Notes under the pieces: model-generated | The model's input: only the letters and a program-made list of their open reading frames with translations | What the model was told of the DNA's origin: nothing | Databases searched by the model: none | In this document: positions 8,844 through 18,463 of the stretch, piece by piece | Layout: each line of letters begins with the position of its first letter | How positions within the stretch are numbered: position 1 is the first letter of the stretch | From: an uncultured Rhizobiaceae bacterium | GTDB lineage: Bacteria; Pseudomonadota; Alphaproteobacteria; Rhizobiales; Rhizobiaceae | Direction: 5' to 3' | Length of the DNA stretch: 64,000 nt | Assembly: GCA_951813045.1 (NCBI GenBank) | Contig: CATOTF010000002.1 | Span: 1,860,001-1,924,000, forward strand | Translations under genes and position numbers: made by a program

Positions 8844-10028
8844 CTATTTCAACCAGTCTTCGATACGGTCTAACGCTGTCACCATAGTTGCATGATCCCC
8901 GGCAAAGGAAAACCGCATGAAACGGTGTCCCCGTTCCTGATCGAAATCCAGCCCTGGAGTTGCGGCAACATCGGCCTCAGCCAGCATTCGTTTTGCAAAT
9001 TCCATCGTGTCATTGGTGTGGCGCGTTGCTTCAGCATAGGCGTAAAATGCGCCATCAATCGGCGCGATATTGTCAAACCCCAATTCGGGGAGCCGATTCA
9101 GAAGTAAACGACGGTTGATCTCATATCCTTCTTTGATCTTCTCAAGTTCTTCCAAACTGCCCAGCGCATGCAGCGCTGCAACTTGAGAAATTTCGGGGGG
9201 TGAGATGTAAAGGCTCTGCGCCAAACGCTCGATTGGACGAACCATATTTGGTGGCAATACCATCCAGCCGATACGCCATCCTGTCATACAGAAGTATTTA
9301 GAGAACGAATTGATGACGATCACGTCGTCATCAAATTCCAGCGCGGTTGTTTCGTTGATCCCTGTTTCCGTTCCATACGTTAATCCGTGATAAATCTCGT
9401 CAGAAATGAACCGGATGCCCAATTCACGGCTTGTATTCACCAAAGCTTTCAATGTTTCCGGCTTCATCATTGTACCTGTCGGGTTGGCCGGGCTGGCAAC
9501 AAGAATTCCATTCAGATGGCCTTCCTTGTGGATCTTGGTCAGGCTTTCCAGGGTGATGGCCCACCGATCTTCGGCACTTGTCTCAATCTCAACGACTTCA
9601 AGTGACAAGGCTTTGAGGATATTGCGGTAGGCCGGGTAACCGGGGGATGCGATAGCAACCCTATCACCGGGGTTAAACAGGCTCAAAAAAGCCAGATTAA
9701 ACCCGGCAGATGACCCGGTGGTTACAAATATTCGATCCGGATCGATATCGACGCCATAGGAGGTTTTGTTATGGGTGGCGATTGCCCGGCGCAAATCCTG
9801 CCGACCCCCGGCGTCTGTATATCCAATCGACCCGGAACGCAGCAGTTCACAAACTGCATCTCTGGCGCTTTTTGGAGCCGATGCAGCAGGCTGGCCAACA
9901 CAGAGATAGGCGATATCTGCCCCTTCATTCCTACGGATATTCGCCTGAGCCAGGATATCCATCGCGTGGAATGGTTCGACTTGAGAACGTCTCGACAAAA
10001 GTTGATCGCCAGATGGGCTATGCGCCAT
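8844..10028 (-). CDS. Class I/II PLP-dependent aminotransferase (aspartate aminotransferase-like)
   Basis: A 394-residue fold-type I aminotransferase that would move an amino group between an amino acid and a 2-oxo acid in the cytoplasm. Visible landmarks are the cofactor-binding SSAGFNLAFL region near residue 105, the ASPANPTGT stretch near 185, DEIYHGL near 215, the Schiff-base lysine in SFSKYFCMTGWRIGW near 239, and the substrate carboxylate-binding Arg in RFSFAG near the C-terminus. The family includes aspartate, alanine and aromatic aminotransferases; the exact substrate cannot be assigned. It is divergent from the M48 protease gene, with about 107 bases between starts, and leads the TfoX-N gene. 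Confidence 0.9.
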   Translation of the reverse strand: MAHSPSGDQLLSRRSQVEPFHAMDILAQANIRRNEGADIAYLCVGQPAASAPKSARDAVCELLRSGSIGYTDAGGRQDLRRAIATHNKTSYGVDIDPDRIFVTTGSSAGFNLAFLSLFNPGDRVAIASPGYPAYRNILKALSLEVVEIETSAEDRWAITLESLTKIHKEGHLNGILVASPANPTGTMMKPETLKALVNTSRELGIRFISDEIYHGLTYGTETGINETTALEFDDDVIVINSFSKYFCMTGWRIGWMVLPPNMVRPIERLAQSLYISPPEISQVAALHALGSLEELEKIKEGYEINRRLLLNRLPELGFDNIAPIDGAFYAYAEATRHTNDTMEFAKRMLAEADVAATPGLDFDQERGHRFMRFSFAGDHATMVTALDRIEDWLK

Positions 10029-10135
10029 TAAAATGTCCCTTTAAACAGTTGTATCAATAATGGTGATTTGTTGAGCTGAACAGCAACGCCACACACCGCA
10101 AGAAAATTAGAAATTAGATCGATATAGAGCATCAT

Positions 10136-11515
10136 TTGAAACACTTTCCAGTAAGATTTTCCATATCAAAACTCACCCTATTGCTGATGGCTACCTTCAT
10201 GTTATTGGTAGCGATCGGATCAACATCTTTCGCCCAAAGACCGCGAATATCGTTGGTGAGGGATGCCGAAATTGAGGCTTTGATAAAGGATTATGCACGC
10301 CCGCTCATGAGAGCTGCCAAGTTGCGGCCGGGTTCAGTTGATTTTCGCATCGTAAACGACCCAAGTTTCAATGCGTTTGTAAGCGGGCGCGGTCTCTTCC
10401 TTAACACTGGACTGATTTTACAGGCAGAAGACCCGAACGAAGTAATAGGCGTCATAGCACATGAGTTGGGACATATAGTTGGTGGGCACCAAATCAGGCT
10501 TCGTGAACGTGCAGAGGCATCAGCTCGTATTGCCCAGATCACGACATTACTAGGATTGGGCATCGGAGCTGCAGGCGCAGCGTCCGGCTCAAGCAATGTT
10601 AGCAGCGCCGGAATTGGCTTGGCCGCCAGTAGCAGTGGCTTTGCGCTTCGGGATATTCTACGTTACCAACGCTCTGAAGAGACGGCTGCTGACCGCACCG
10701 CCATCACATTACTCAATAAAACAAAACAGTCTGGGTCCGGAATGCTAGCCACGTTCCGCCGTTTGGACCGAGCTTCTTCCGTGACCAGCAGCCGCGTCGA
10801 TCCGTACCTTCGGAGCCACCCTACTGCTCGCCAGCGCCTTTCAATTTTGCGCGACATTGTTACGAATGATCGCTATTTCAACAAAAAAACACCGGCGTCA
10901 CTTCGTCGGCGCCATGATATGGTTAGGGCCAAGATTGCGGCCTATATAGGAGGTGACAGGTATGCCCGCGCTGTCCTTTCCAGCAAGAAGTTGCATCCAA
11001 ACGCGCGTCTTTATGGTAGAGCCATCCTCGCTTACTTATATGGTTCGCCCAAACGCGCACTCCCCCTGATCAATAGTTTGCTCAAAAAAGAGCCTAACAA
11101 CGCTTACGTTAATGAGATGAAGGGAGAAATTCTCCTGCGCACCGGTCAAGCCGGCAAAGCCGTCGCTCCTTTTCGAAAAGCGGTAAAACTGGACAAAACC
11201 GGGGCCGGTTTTTTGCGGGTCGAGCTTGGTCACGCCCTTTTAGAAAGCGGCAGCAAGAAAAACCTTAACGAAGCTATCGTTCAGCTAAGAAAGGGCGTGT
11301 CCCGTGATCCCACAGCGATCGCAGGATATCAGTTTCTAGCCATTGCATATGGAAGAAAAGGCCAGGAAGCTCAGGCCCTGCTGGCTTCCGCTGAGTTGGC
11401 TATCCGTACCGGACAGCGGAAGAAAGCCCACGGTTATGCAAGGCGGGCTCAAAAATCTTTCAAACGCGGGCGGCCCGAATGGCTCCGCGCACAGGACATA
11501 ATCGGTGCAAATTAA
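10136..11515 (+). CDS. Periplasmic M48 family metalloprotease with TPR repeats (BepA-like)
   Basis: The N-terminus has a signal peptide (a hydrophobic LLLMATFMLLVAIGS core ending in SFAQ), so the protein is exported. The M48 zinc-protease domain follows, with HELGH near residue 108 and the third ligand in EETAAD near 180. The C-terminal 200 residues form TPR-like helical repeats, giving the domain order of BepA/YfgC, which degrades or assists assembly of outer-membrane proteins such as LptD. The start is uncertain: 10136 is TTG, chosen because it gives a basic n-region before the hydrophobic core; an in-frame ATG at 10187 would cut into the signal peptide. The DsbA-like gene follows directly, which fits a shared envelope-protein folding role. 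Confidence 0.87.
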   Translation: MKHFPVRFSISKLTLLLMATFMLLVAIGSTSFAQRPRISLVRDAEIEALIKDYARPLMRAAKLRPGSVDFRIVNDPSFNAFVSGRGLFLNTGLILQAEDPNEVIGVIAHELGHIVGGHQIRLRERAEASARIAQITTLLGLGIGAAGAASGSSNVSSAGIGLAASSSGFALRDILRYQRSEETAADRTAITLLNKTKQSGSGMLATFRRLDRASSVTSSRVDPYLRSHPTARQRLSILRDIVTNDRYFNKKTPASLRRRHDMVRAKIAAYIGGDRYARAVLSSKKLHPNARLYGRAILAYLYGSPKRALPLINSLLKKEPNNAYVNEMKGEILLRTGQAGKAVAPFRKAVKLDKTGAGFLRVELGHALLESGSKKNLNEAIVQLRKGVSRDPTAIAGYQFLAIAYGRKGQEAQALLASAELAIRTGQRKKAHGYARRAQKSFKRGRPEWLRAQDIIGAN

Positions 11516-11577
11516 TCACAGGCCATTCGGCCAATCCATAAATGCCAGATGAGGCGCGTGAAAAGGAAATAATCAAA

Positions 11578-12348
11578 ATGAACTTCAAGAAAATCAGAAG
11601 CGTGGGGCTTTCTCTTTCGCTATTTTGCGCTGCGATAATACCGGCCACAACCGCGTCAGCATTGGACCCAACAGACACTCCAGAAATTGAATCGATAATA
11701 CGCGACTACCTGCTCAAAAACCCGGAGATTATGTTGGAAGTCCAACAGGCTCTTGAGCAAAAACAGCAACAGGAAGCAAAGGATCGAGCAAGGCTGGCGT
11801 TAGCATCAAACGCCGAGGCTATCTTTAATTCTCCCAATCAGGGAACGATTGGCAACCCGGATGGTGATATCACCATTGTAGAGTTTTTCGACTATAATTG
11901 CGGCTTCTGCCAGCGCGCAATGAACGATATGAACGCTCTGTTGGAAACGGACAGCAATTTAAAATTCGTTATGAAAGAACTACCCATTTTAAGCGAAGGT
12001 TCAGTTGAGGCCAGTAGAATTTCTACTGCCGTCTATCGGTTATTCCCCGAGAAATATGCCGAGTTTCACAACCGGCTGCTCGGCAACCAAGGTTTGAAAG
12101 ATGGCAATAGAGCATTGCGTGTTGCCCAGGAAATGGACCTCAATATTGATGCCATCAATACAGAGTCTCAAAAAAATGATGTGTTGGGTGCGTTTCGCGA
12201 AGCCAATGAACTTGCCACCAGCCTGGGAATCAACGGTACACCATCTTATGTGATCGGCGATGAAGTGATCTTTGGCGCTCTGGGAGAGGCAGTTTTACGG
12301 TCCAAGATCGAAAATATTCGAAATTGCGGTAAAACAGTGTGTTCCTAG
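11578..12348 (+). CDS. Periplasmic DsbA-family thiol:disulfide oxidoreductase (ScsC / Com1-like)
   Basis: A secreted thioredoxin-fold protein of 256 residues. A signal peptide (LSLSLFCAAIIPATTASA) comes first, then a charged helical segment of about 50 residues rich in Glu and Gln, then the DsbA domain with the catalytic CGFC near residue 107 and the cis-proline loop NGTPSY near 220. The N-terminal helical segment resembles that of ScsC-type disulfide isomerases, where it drives oligomerisation. It may therefore act as an isomerase, not only as an oxidase, but this is inference. I chose the ATG at 11578, preceded by AAGGA; an earlier GTG/ATG would place charged residues before the signal peptide. 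It follows the M48 protease gene by 62 bases. Confidence 0.9.
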   Translation: MNFKKIRSVGLSLSLFCAAIIPATTASALDPTDTPEIESIIRDYLLKNPEIMLEVQQALEQKQQQEAKDRARLALASNAEAIFNSPNQGTIGNPDGDITIVEFFDYNCGFCQRAMNDMNALLETDSNLKFVMKELPILSEGSVEASRISTAVYRLFPEKYAEFHNRLLGNQGLKDGNRALRVAQEMDLNIDAINTESQKNDVLGAFREANELATSLGINGTPSYVIGDEVIFGALGEAVLRSKIENIRNCGKTVCS

Positions 12349-12464
12349 CTGTATTTTGGCATTAATTGTCGACGATGGCACATGCATGTGGCATGGTGGT
12401 ATAAATTTGGTTTCGAAGAGGGCCGGGAATTCCTGAGTCCCTCCCGCCATTAGAGTACCGAACG

Positions 12465-12920
12465 ATGAACACCGTTTCTACAAACACGCTTTTTGTCCTG
12501 AACGGACCAAATCTAAATCTTCTGGGCCAACGTCAACCGGGAATCTACGGCGCAAAAACGCTGACCGACGTTGACGAAGCGTGTCAGGCGTTTGCCGAAA
12601 TAAATGGCTATGAAACTGACTTTCGCCAAAGTAATAGCGAAGGTGAACTCGTAAGCTGGATTCACGAAGCTCAATCGCAGGCAAAAGGTATCATTTTAAA
12701 CGCTGGTGCCTACACACATACTTCAATCGCTTTATATGATGCGATCAAAGGTATCGATGTGCCAGCCGTTGAGGTCCACATCTCAAATATCCACGCCCGC
12801 GAGGCATTTCGCCATCACTCCATGATAGCAGCTGCCTGTATCGGCCAGATTTGCGGATTTGGAACAAATTCTTATACGTTGGCGCTACGGGCGTTGATGG
12901 ACCATCTTGAAAACGACTAA
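12465..12920 (+). CDS. aroQ: 3-dehydroquinate dehydratase, type II
   Basis: AroQ converts 3-dehydroquinate to 3-dehydroshikimate in the shikimate pathway. The 151-residue length and the opening LFVLNGPNLNLLGQRQPGIYG are those of the type II dodecameric enzyme; the Tyr in GIYG near residue 28 is the catalytic one. NAGAYTHTSIALYDAI near 78-93, the EVHISNIHARE segment near 101-111 with the catalytic His and substrate-binding residues, and a downstream GFG are all present. It heads the aroQ-accB-accC-aat group, with 52 bases to accB, an arrangement common in alphaproteobacteria. Confidence 0.96.
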   Translation: MNTVSTNTLFVLNGPNLNLLGQRQPGIYGAKTLTDVDEACQAFAEINGYETDFRQSNSEGELVSWIHEAQSQAKGIILNAGAYTHTSIALYDAIKGIDVPAVEVHISNIHAREAFRHHSMIAAACIGQICGFGTNSYTLALRALMDHLEND

Positions 12921-12972
12921 ATGATATTTCGGATAATTACCGATCAATAGACAAAAGACAGGGCAAATTATT

Positions 12973-13449
12973 ATGGCCGCAAAAAAATCAGCGATCGATG
13001 TCAATCTTATTCGCGAATTGGCGAACCTTCTTAACGATACAGATCTCAATGAGATAGAACTCGAAGAAGGCGAGACGCGGCTACGCCTATCTCGTGGAAC
13101 CGGTGATGCTGCACCACAATATTATGCTCCTGCACCAGTTGCAGCCCCTGCCCCGGTCCAATCTGTTACCGTTGACTCACCTGCAGCTGCTCCGGCCGTT
13201 GCGCCATCAGCCAGTGGCACTCCAGTTCCGTCCCCCATGGTTGGCACGACGTATCTGGCTCCTGCCCCCGGTGCTGATAACTTTATTAAAGTCGGCGACA
13301 CGGTCAAAGCAGGTCAAACAATCCTAATTGTTGAAGCCATGAAAACCATGAACCAAATTCCCTGTTCGCAAGATGGCGTTGTCGCTTCTATCGATGTGGA
13401 AGATGGACAACCTGTGGAATTTGGCCAAACGCTGATCACACTGAAATAG
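12973..13449 (+). CDS. accB: Biotin carboxyl carrier protein of acetyl-CoA carboxylase
   Basis: AccB carries biotin between the biotin carboxylase and carboxyltransferase halves of acetyl-CoA carboxylase, in the first step of fatty acid synthesis. The 158-residue protein has the usual parts: an N-terminal AccC-binding region (about 1-40), an Ala/Pro-rich flexible linker (about 45-85) and the biotinyl domain starting at PSPMVGT. The biotinylated lysine lies in VEAMKTMNQI near residue 122; the family consensus is EAMKMMN, so Thr replaces the second Met, a tolerated change. accC begins 11 bases downstream. Confidence 0.96.
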   Translation: MAAKKSAIDVNLIRELANLLNDTDLNEIELEEGETRLRLSRGTGDAAPQYYAPAPVAAPAPVQSVTVDSPAAAPAVAPSASGTPVPSPMVGTTYLAPAPGADNFIKVGDTVKAGQTILIVEAMKTMNQIPCSQDGVVASIDVEDGQPVEFGQTLITLK

Positions 13450-13460
13450 GCGACGGTTCG

Positions 13461-14804
13461 ATGTTTAAAAAAGTTTTGATCGCAAACCGGGGTGAAATCG
13501 CTCTGCGTATATTGCGCGCCTGTAAAGAAATGGGCATCGGCACCGTTGCTGCCCATTCGACCGCCGATGCTGACGCAATGCACGTTCGTCTGGCCGACCA
13601 AAGCGTGTGTATCGGTCCGCCGGCCTCTCGTGATTCCTACCTCAACATGCATGAGATTGTCGCCGCATGTGAGATAACCGGGGCTGATGCCATTCATCCC
13701 GGTTACGGATTCCTATCCGAAAACGCCAAATTCGCGGAAATTCTGGAAGCCCACAATATAACTTTCATCGGTCCAAGCTCTGATCACATCAAGATCATGG
13801 GCGATAAGATCATGGCCAAACAAACCGCCAAGGATCTCGGCATTCCTGTTGTCCCCGGCTCTGATGGCGCCGTAACCGACAATAATGAAGCTATGAAAAT
13901 CGCCAAGGATATTGGCTACCCCGTCATCATCAAGGCAGCATCCGGCGGGGGTGGTCGAGGCATGCGCGTCGTGAATTCCGACGCCGAAATGCAAACCGCA
14001 CTGCAAACCACCCGATCCGAAGCCGGCGCCGCTTTTGGCGATGACGCGGTCTATATCGAGAAATATCTGGGCAAGCCGCGTCATATCGAGGTCCAGGTCA
14101 TGGGCGACGGCAAGGGACTTGGCGTCCATCTTGGAGAGCGCGATTGTTCGTTACAGCGGCGCCACCAAAAAGTATTTGAGGAGGCCAATTCCCCCGCAAT
14201 TTCACCAGAACAGCGCGAGCGTATCGGTTCAATTTGCGCCAATGCAATTGGCGATATGAAATACTCCGGGGCAGGAACAATTGAGTTCCTCTACGAAGAC
14301 GGCGAGTTCTATTTCATCGAGATGAACACCCGCCTGCAAGTGGAACATCCGGTCACGGAAATGATCACCCGTATCGATCTGGTTAATGAGCAACTCCGTG
14401 TTGCCTCTGGCCAGGGCATGTCATTTACGCAAGAGGATGTGCGTTATCAGGGCCACGCGATTGAATGCAGGATTAATGCGGAAAATGCCCGCACATTCGT
14501 GCCGTCACCCGGTGAAATCACCTATTACCACCCTCCAGGTGGATTAGGCGTACGGGTCGATTCTGGTGTCTTCACTGGGTATCGGATCCCTCCCTATTAT
14601 GACAGTCTCATTGGCAAGCTGATTGTCGTGGGTCGCAACCGCGAAGAATGTCTCAATCGTCTGCGCCGAGCACTGGATGAGTTTGTTGTGGGTGGTATCG
14701 AAACAACCCTGCCGCTCTTTCAAGACCTGGTGCGCAACGAAGATGTTATTTCCGGCAACTACGACATCCATTGGTTGGAAAAATATCTCGCCGAAACCTC
14801 GTAG
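13461..14804 (+). CDS. accC: Biotin carboxylase subunit of acetyl-CoA carboxylase
   Basis: AccC carboxylates the biotin on AccB, using ATP and bicarbonate. The 447-residue protein is full length. It begins with [20 protein letters not shown], the typical biotin carboxylase N-domain, followed by the ATP-grasp domain with the glycine-rich loop [11 protein letters not shown] near residue 160, [12 protein letters not shown] near 230 and the catalytic [14 protein letters not shown] segment near 288. The C-terminal B/C domain includes [10 protein letters not shown]. It is translated closely after accB. Confidence 0.97.
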   Translation: MFKKVLIANRGEIALRILRACKEMGIGTVAAHSTADADAMHVRLADQSVCIGPPASRDSYLNMHEIVAACEITGADAIHPGYGFLSENAKFAEILEAHNITFIGPSSDHIKIMGDKIMAKQTAKDLGIPVVPGSDGAVTDNNEAMKIAKDIGYPVIIKAASGGGGRGMRVVNSDAEMQTALQTTRSEAGAAFGDDAVYIEKYLGKPRHIEVQVMGDGKGLGVHLGERDCSLQRRHQKVFEEANSPAISPEQRERIGSICANAIGDMKYSGAGTIEFLYEDGEFYFIEMNTRLQVEHPVTEMITRIDLVNEQLRVASGQGMSFTQEDVRYQGHAIECRINAENARTFVPSPGEITYYHPPGGLGVRVDSGVFTGYRIPPYYDSLIGKLIVVGRNREECLNRLRRALDEFVVGGIETTLPLFQDLVRNEDVISGNYDIHWLEKYLAETS

Positions 14805-14812
14805 CCTTTGAT

Positions 14813-15436
14813 ATGTCCGGCGTTGATGATCTTATGATGGAAATCACGCCGCAAGTTCTGCTTAAGGCCTACGCTTGCGGAATTTTCCCAATGGCAGAAT
14901 CTGCAGACGACCCCGGCCTGTTCTGGGTTGAACCGGATATGCGCGGCGTCATACCACTGAACGAGTTTCATGTACCAAAGCGCCTTGCTCGCACCGTTCG
15001 GCAGGGCGTTTACAAGGTCAGCGTCAACAAAGCATTCGAGCAGACTATTGCACTATGTGCTGAGGATGCCCCGGACAGATCAAACACATGGATTAACAGG
15101 CGCATCACACAGCTTTATACCGAACTCCACCAAATGGGGTATTGCCACAGCGTGGAATGCTGGAAAGGTTATGAGCATGTCGGCGGGCTGTATGGTGTGT
15201 GCCTACGGGGTGCATTTTTTGGTGAAAGCATGTTCTCGCGCGCCCGTGACGCGTCGAAAATTGCCCTTGTCCATCTGGTACACCGATTGAACCGGGGAGG
15301 ATTTGCTCTTCTCGACACACAATTCAATACAGATCACCTATCGCAGTTCGGCGCCATCAGCGTACCCAAGTTGGAATATGAAAAAATGCTGGATGCGGCG
15401 ATGGAGGTGGAAGCGAATTTTTTCGCGGGTGATTGA
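14813..15436 (+). CDS. aat: Leucyl/phenylalanyl-tRNA--protein transferase
   Basis: Aat adds Leu or Phe from aminoacyl-tRNA to the N-terminal Arg or Lys of proteins, making them substrates of ClpS/ClpAP in the N-end rule pathway. The protein shows the family motifs [13 protein letters not shown] near residue 15, [32 protein letters not shown] (two adjacent blocks, about 98-118) and the [19 protein letters not shown] region near 130-148. Length is about 207 residues from the ATG at 14813, nine bases after the accC stop. A later ATG at 14834 is possible; an earlier one overlaps accC and adds no similarity. Confidence 0.94.
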   Translation: MSGVDDLMMEITPQVLLKAYACGIFPMAESADDPGLFWVEPDMRGVIPLNEFHVPKRLARTVRQGVYKVSVNKAFEQTIALCAEDAPDRSNTWINRRITQLYTELHQMGYCHSVECWKGYEHVGGLYGVCLRGAFFGESMFSRARDASKIALVHLVHRLNRGGFALLDTQFNTDHLSQFGAISVPKLEYEKMLDAAMEVEANFFAGD

Positions 15437-15591
15437 ATTTTGCCTACAGAGTAGTGAACTGTCGTTTGAAGATGACTATGCACGCCAGTATGGACCAGAA
15501 TTTCACAATTTCATTGCTCATCTGACGCAGTCATCAACGACAGGCCGGAACTTAGAGCAACGAACATGCTGGATTTGAATAAGGGGTTAAG

Positions 15592-16434
15592 TCAGCCCGA
15601 AACTTCATGCTCCGAAAATGCATCGGCAAAGTCAGGATGCCAACGCGACAATGCCGGGCGATTCTCTAGGATATCTCCAACAGCCCATTCAACACGTTTC
15701 AAATCGCGTTCCGTCGAAACATCATTATCCGGGCAAAGAATATAGAAGTCACCAGCCGACATTCTTTCCAGAAAATAATCGACCGCTTCGTCGCTTGTCC
15801 AAGCCGCATCAGGTTTTTCTGGTATGAACCTTTGAATCATACCGGTATAGGTGAAGCCGGGGACGAAAAGATGAGCGGATATTGGTGCATCTGCCTCACG
15901 CAAATCGTGAGCGAGCATTTCCGTCATTACCTTCACTGCGGCTTTGCTTACATTGTACGCAGGATTGCCCGGCGGGGTCGTAATGCCCTGTTTTGATCCT
16001 GTGTTCACGACAACGGCAGGACGGTTTGCTTCGATCATACGCGGCATAAACGCATGAATGCCATTCATAACTCCAAACAGATTCACATCCATCAGCTTTC
16101 GCCAGTTGTCTGATTTTTCCCAGCTCCCGGTCGGTATTCCAATTCCGGCATTATTCATGAGAACAGCGACTTCACCCGCGTCGAACACGCGATCGGCGGA
16201 CGTCATTACGGCATTTAGATCACTGACGTCAGTTGGCAATGCCATTACAGTTGCACTCGAACCGGCAATTTCCAGAAATTCCGCTTCAGTAGCATCCAGT
16301 GCTTCACCAGGTAGGTCAATTAATGCAACACCAAGACCGGTGCGCAAATAACGCAATGCAGCTGCTTTGCCTACGCCACCAGCGGCACCCGTCACCACCG
16401 CAATGCCGCCCTGTTTAACCGCATCCTGATACAT
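15592..16434 (-). CDS. Short-chain dehydrogenase/reductase
   Basis: A 280-residue classical SDR using NAD(P)H. The Rossmann glycine motif TGAAGGVGKA lies near residue 16, NNAGIG near 95, the catalytic Ser region at VNTGS near 145 and the catalytic YNVSK near 160. A C-terminal extension follows. The ATG at 16434 is preferred over one 12 bases upstream because GGAG sits six bases before it, inside the alternative N-terminal extension. The substrate cannot be named. It stands alone in the otherwise conserved aroQ-to-NDUFA12 block, which suggests it is an insertion into that block. Confidence 0.9.
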   Translation of the reverse strand: MYQDAVKQGGIAVVTGAAGGVGKAAALRYLRTGLGVALIDLPGEALDATEAEFLEIAGSSATVMALPTDVSDLNAVMTSADRVFDAGEVAVLMNNAGIGIPTGSWEKSDNWRKLMDVNLFGVMNGIHAFMPRMIEANRPAVVVNTGSKQGITTPPGNPAYNVSKAAVKVMTEMLAHDLREADAPISAHLFVPGFTYTGMIQRFIPEKPDAAWTSDEAVDYFLERMSAGDFYILCPDNDVSTERDLKRVEWAVGDILENRPALSRWHPDFADAFSEHEVSG

Positions 16435-16599
16435 ATTTTTCTCCATGATACTTATTACTCAATTTGCCCAACTGGAACTCAACCACTCCAGTTTTATCCC
16501 GGAAAAGAATGGCAGTTTTATCAGGTGGTCTACACTCTAAATATGGATCAAGACATACTCCGATCAAATCTCATTTAACGCATAGCCGCAGTAATTGAA

Positions 16600-17007
16600 T
16601 TAGTTGCTCGGGGGTGGTGGCACGTCGGACGTTTGTTTACAGGCCACAAGCCAAATATCATTTACCGGATGTTCGATCGCGTTAAGACCGGGGCTTTCAG
16701 CAAACATCCATCCTGTAAAAATGCGTCTAATACGTCTGTCGAGAGTAATCTCATCGACAATTACAAATGTCGTGGTTTTTGGCTCTTCCGTCACAGGGCG
16801 CGAATAACAAATCTTCGGGGTAATTTCGAGTTGGCCGAATTTTACGGTCTCATCGATATAAACATCGAATGTATGTGTAATTCCTGTAATTTTGTCGATT
16901 CCTGAAAAAACAGCAACGCGATTTTCAATGCGGGCCGCCTGGGCTGCAGTGAATAAAAGCGGAGTTATAAGAACCGCTGTAAATAGAGTTGCAATAATGC
17001 GGTGCAT
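16600..17007 (-). CDS. DUF2155 family exported protein
   Basis: A 135-residue exported protein with a signal peptide ending in AAQAAR. The mature part matches the alphaproteobacterial DUF2155 family: NRVAVFSGIDKITGITHTF, FGQLEITPKICYSRP, VDEITLD, RRIFTGWMFAESPGLNAIEHPVND and a terminal WLVAC. Two Cys may form a disulfide. The function of the family is not established. It commonly neighbours aat and the NDUFA12 gene in Hyphomicrobiales, as here. ATG 17007 is chosen over a TTG seven codons upstream because it gives a normal signal peptide. Confidence 0.88.
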   Translation of the reverse strand: MHRIIATLFTAVLITPLLFTAAQAARIENRVAVFSGIDKITGITHTFDVYIDETVKFGQLEITPKICYSRPVTEEPKTTTFVIVDEITLDRRIRRIFTGWMFAESPGLNAIEHPVNDIWLVACKQTSDVPPPPSN

Positions 17008-17094
17008 AAAACTCGTGATCAGAATCAATGAACGTCGACGGTATCAAACAAAATTATGGCAAATAATGTCTTAACGTATGGGAAAGTATTGTAT

Positions 17095-17844
17095 TTACAT
17101 AAGTCTAGCAGCAAATCGCAAGCGCACATAATCAGCTATCCACTGGCCATTGTTATCGCAAAGCGTTGGTATTAATGCCGCTTCGACTTTTTCATAGGCT
17201 TCATCAGCGCGCGTCCCATATTGCTCAAAAAACGGTGCTCGCATTACCTGTAACCAAGACCGCATTCCATTTGGTAGTACAGTGGGGCGGTAGAACGATG
17301 TAATATCATCAACCCGGAATCCGTGATCGGTCAAAATGCCTGCATATTGATTAACGGTGGGGAAAAACCATGGACTGGCCAATGACAAGTCGCCATCCAT
17401 TTGCACACCCACCGCCTTCATTGCTGTGGTGACCGCAGCGACATTCCCAAAACCACCAAATTCCGCGACGAAACGCCCGCCAGGCTTCAAGGCTCTTTTC
17501 ACGCCTTCGACGACTTTTTCAGGTTCGAGCATCCAATGCAACGCGGCATTTGAAAATACAGCATCAAATTCTGAATCGAATTCCAGCGCATGGGCGTCGA
17601 CTACATGGGCGTTGATCCCAGACGCACGAGCCGAAATAACAAAGCTCTCGCTCGCATCTACTCCCACCACCAACGCATCGGATGACATTATTTGTTTTGT
17701 GAGAACCCCGTCACCGCACCCCAAATCGAGGATACGTTCACCGGACTGCGGTTTGAGCCATGACAGGACATCCTCGCCATATTTGGCAACGAAGCCGGTA
17801 TCGCGCTGATAGGAATGCGAATCCCAGGTCTGTTTAGCGGTCAT
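17095..17844 (-). CDS. Class I SAM-dependent methyltransferase (trans-aconitate methyltransferase-like)
   Basis: A 249-residue Rossmann-fold methyltransferase. Motif I is ILDLGCGDGVLT near residue 38, motif II GVDAS near 62, the post-I aromatic stretch FSNAALHWM near 100 and motif III LKPGGRFVAEFGG near 120. The overall pattern, including NAALHW, resembles Tam-type trans-aconitate methyltransferases, but the substrate is not proven. It sits 18 bases downstream of the NDUFA12 gene on the same strand and is probably co-transcribed with it. Confidence 0.86.
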   Translation of the reverse strand: MTAKQTWDSHSYQRDTGFVAKYGEDVLSWLKPQSGERILDLGCGDGVLTKQIMSSDALVVGVDASESFVISARASGINAHVVDAHALEFDSEFDAVFSNAALHWMLEPEKVVEGVKRALKPGGRFVAEFGGFGNVAAVTTAMKAVGVQMDGDLSLASPWFFPTVNQYAGILTDHGFRVDDITSFYRPTVLPNGMRSWLQVMRAPFFEQYGTRADEAYEKVEAALIPTLCDNNGQWIADYVRLRFAARLM

Positions 17845-17862
17845 TTGGATGCTAATGCCGTA

Positions 17863-18240
17863 TTATGGTGACCAGGCTTCATAGTCTGCGGAAACTTCCG
17901 GGCGTTTGTTCTGGCTGGCAACAGCGCCTTTGGGCCGGTATGCCCCGGCTGAACCGGTCAGATTTTCCTTGTGGGGCATTTCCCACTCGCGCATCTCATA
18001 GTTTTCCTGCGAAGGGGCAACATCTGTGCGGTGATGCATCCAACCATGCCACCCGGAAGGGATGAGGCTGGCCTCGACCGGGCCATTGTAGATGACCCAA
18101 CGACGATCATCCTTACTACGGTAATAGATATTGCCATTTTCATCTTCCCCTACCCGCTCGCCTTTGCGCCAGGTAAAGAAACGTGTGCCCATGGTTTGGC
18201 CATTCCACCAGGTAAAAATTTCCAGCAAGAGATTTTTCAT
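17863..18240 (-). CDS. NADH:ubiquinone oxidoreductase subunit NDUFA12
   Basis: This is the alphaproteobacterial homologue of the mitochondrial complex I supernumerary subunit NDUFA12 (B17.2). Over 125 residues it shows FTWWNGQTMGTRFFT, the acidic GEDENGNIYYRSKDDRRWVIYNG segment (two blocks, about residues 28-50) and SLIPSGWHGWMHHRTD, all diagnostic. In this bacterial class it is a peripheral membrane-arm subunit of complex I. The main nuo operon is not in the window. I chose the ATG at 18240 over an upstream start 13 codons earlier because the family starts with MKxLLLxxFTWW. Confidence 0.92.
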   Translation of the reverse strand: MKNLLLEIFTWWNGQTMGTRFFTWRKGERVGEDENGNIYYRSKDDRRWVIYNGPVEASLIPSGWHGWMHHRTDVAPSQENYEMREWEMPHKENLTGSAGAYRPKGAVASQNKRPEVSADYEAWSP

Positions 18241-18463
18241 CACTATCCTTTTTGGTCGCACACCGCGCGCGCAAGACATTCGTCAAATCGGGTCGGGAGT
18301 TCCTCTCTTTTGGTCCGAATCTTCCCACAAGTCCAGCATTTCCCGACCGAATATGGTTATGCGGTAAGCTTAACAACAGATCGTCCGCTCTTAACCATTA
18401 AGCTCTCGTTCACCCTGTGAAATGCTGTGCCAAATTCTTAAATTCGGCTTGAAGGGAAAGACG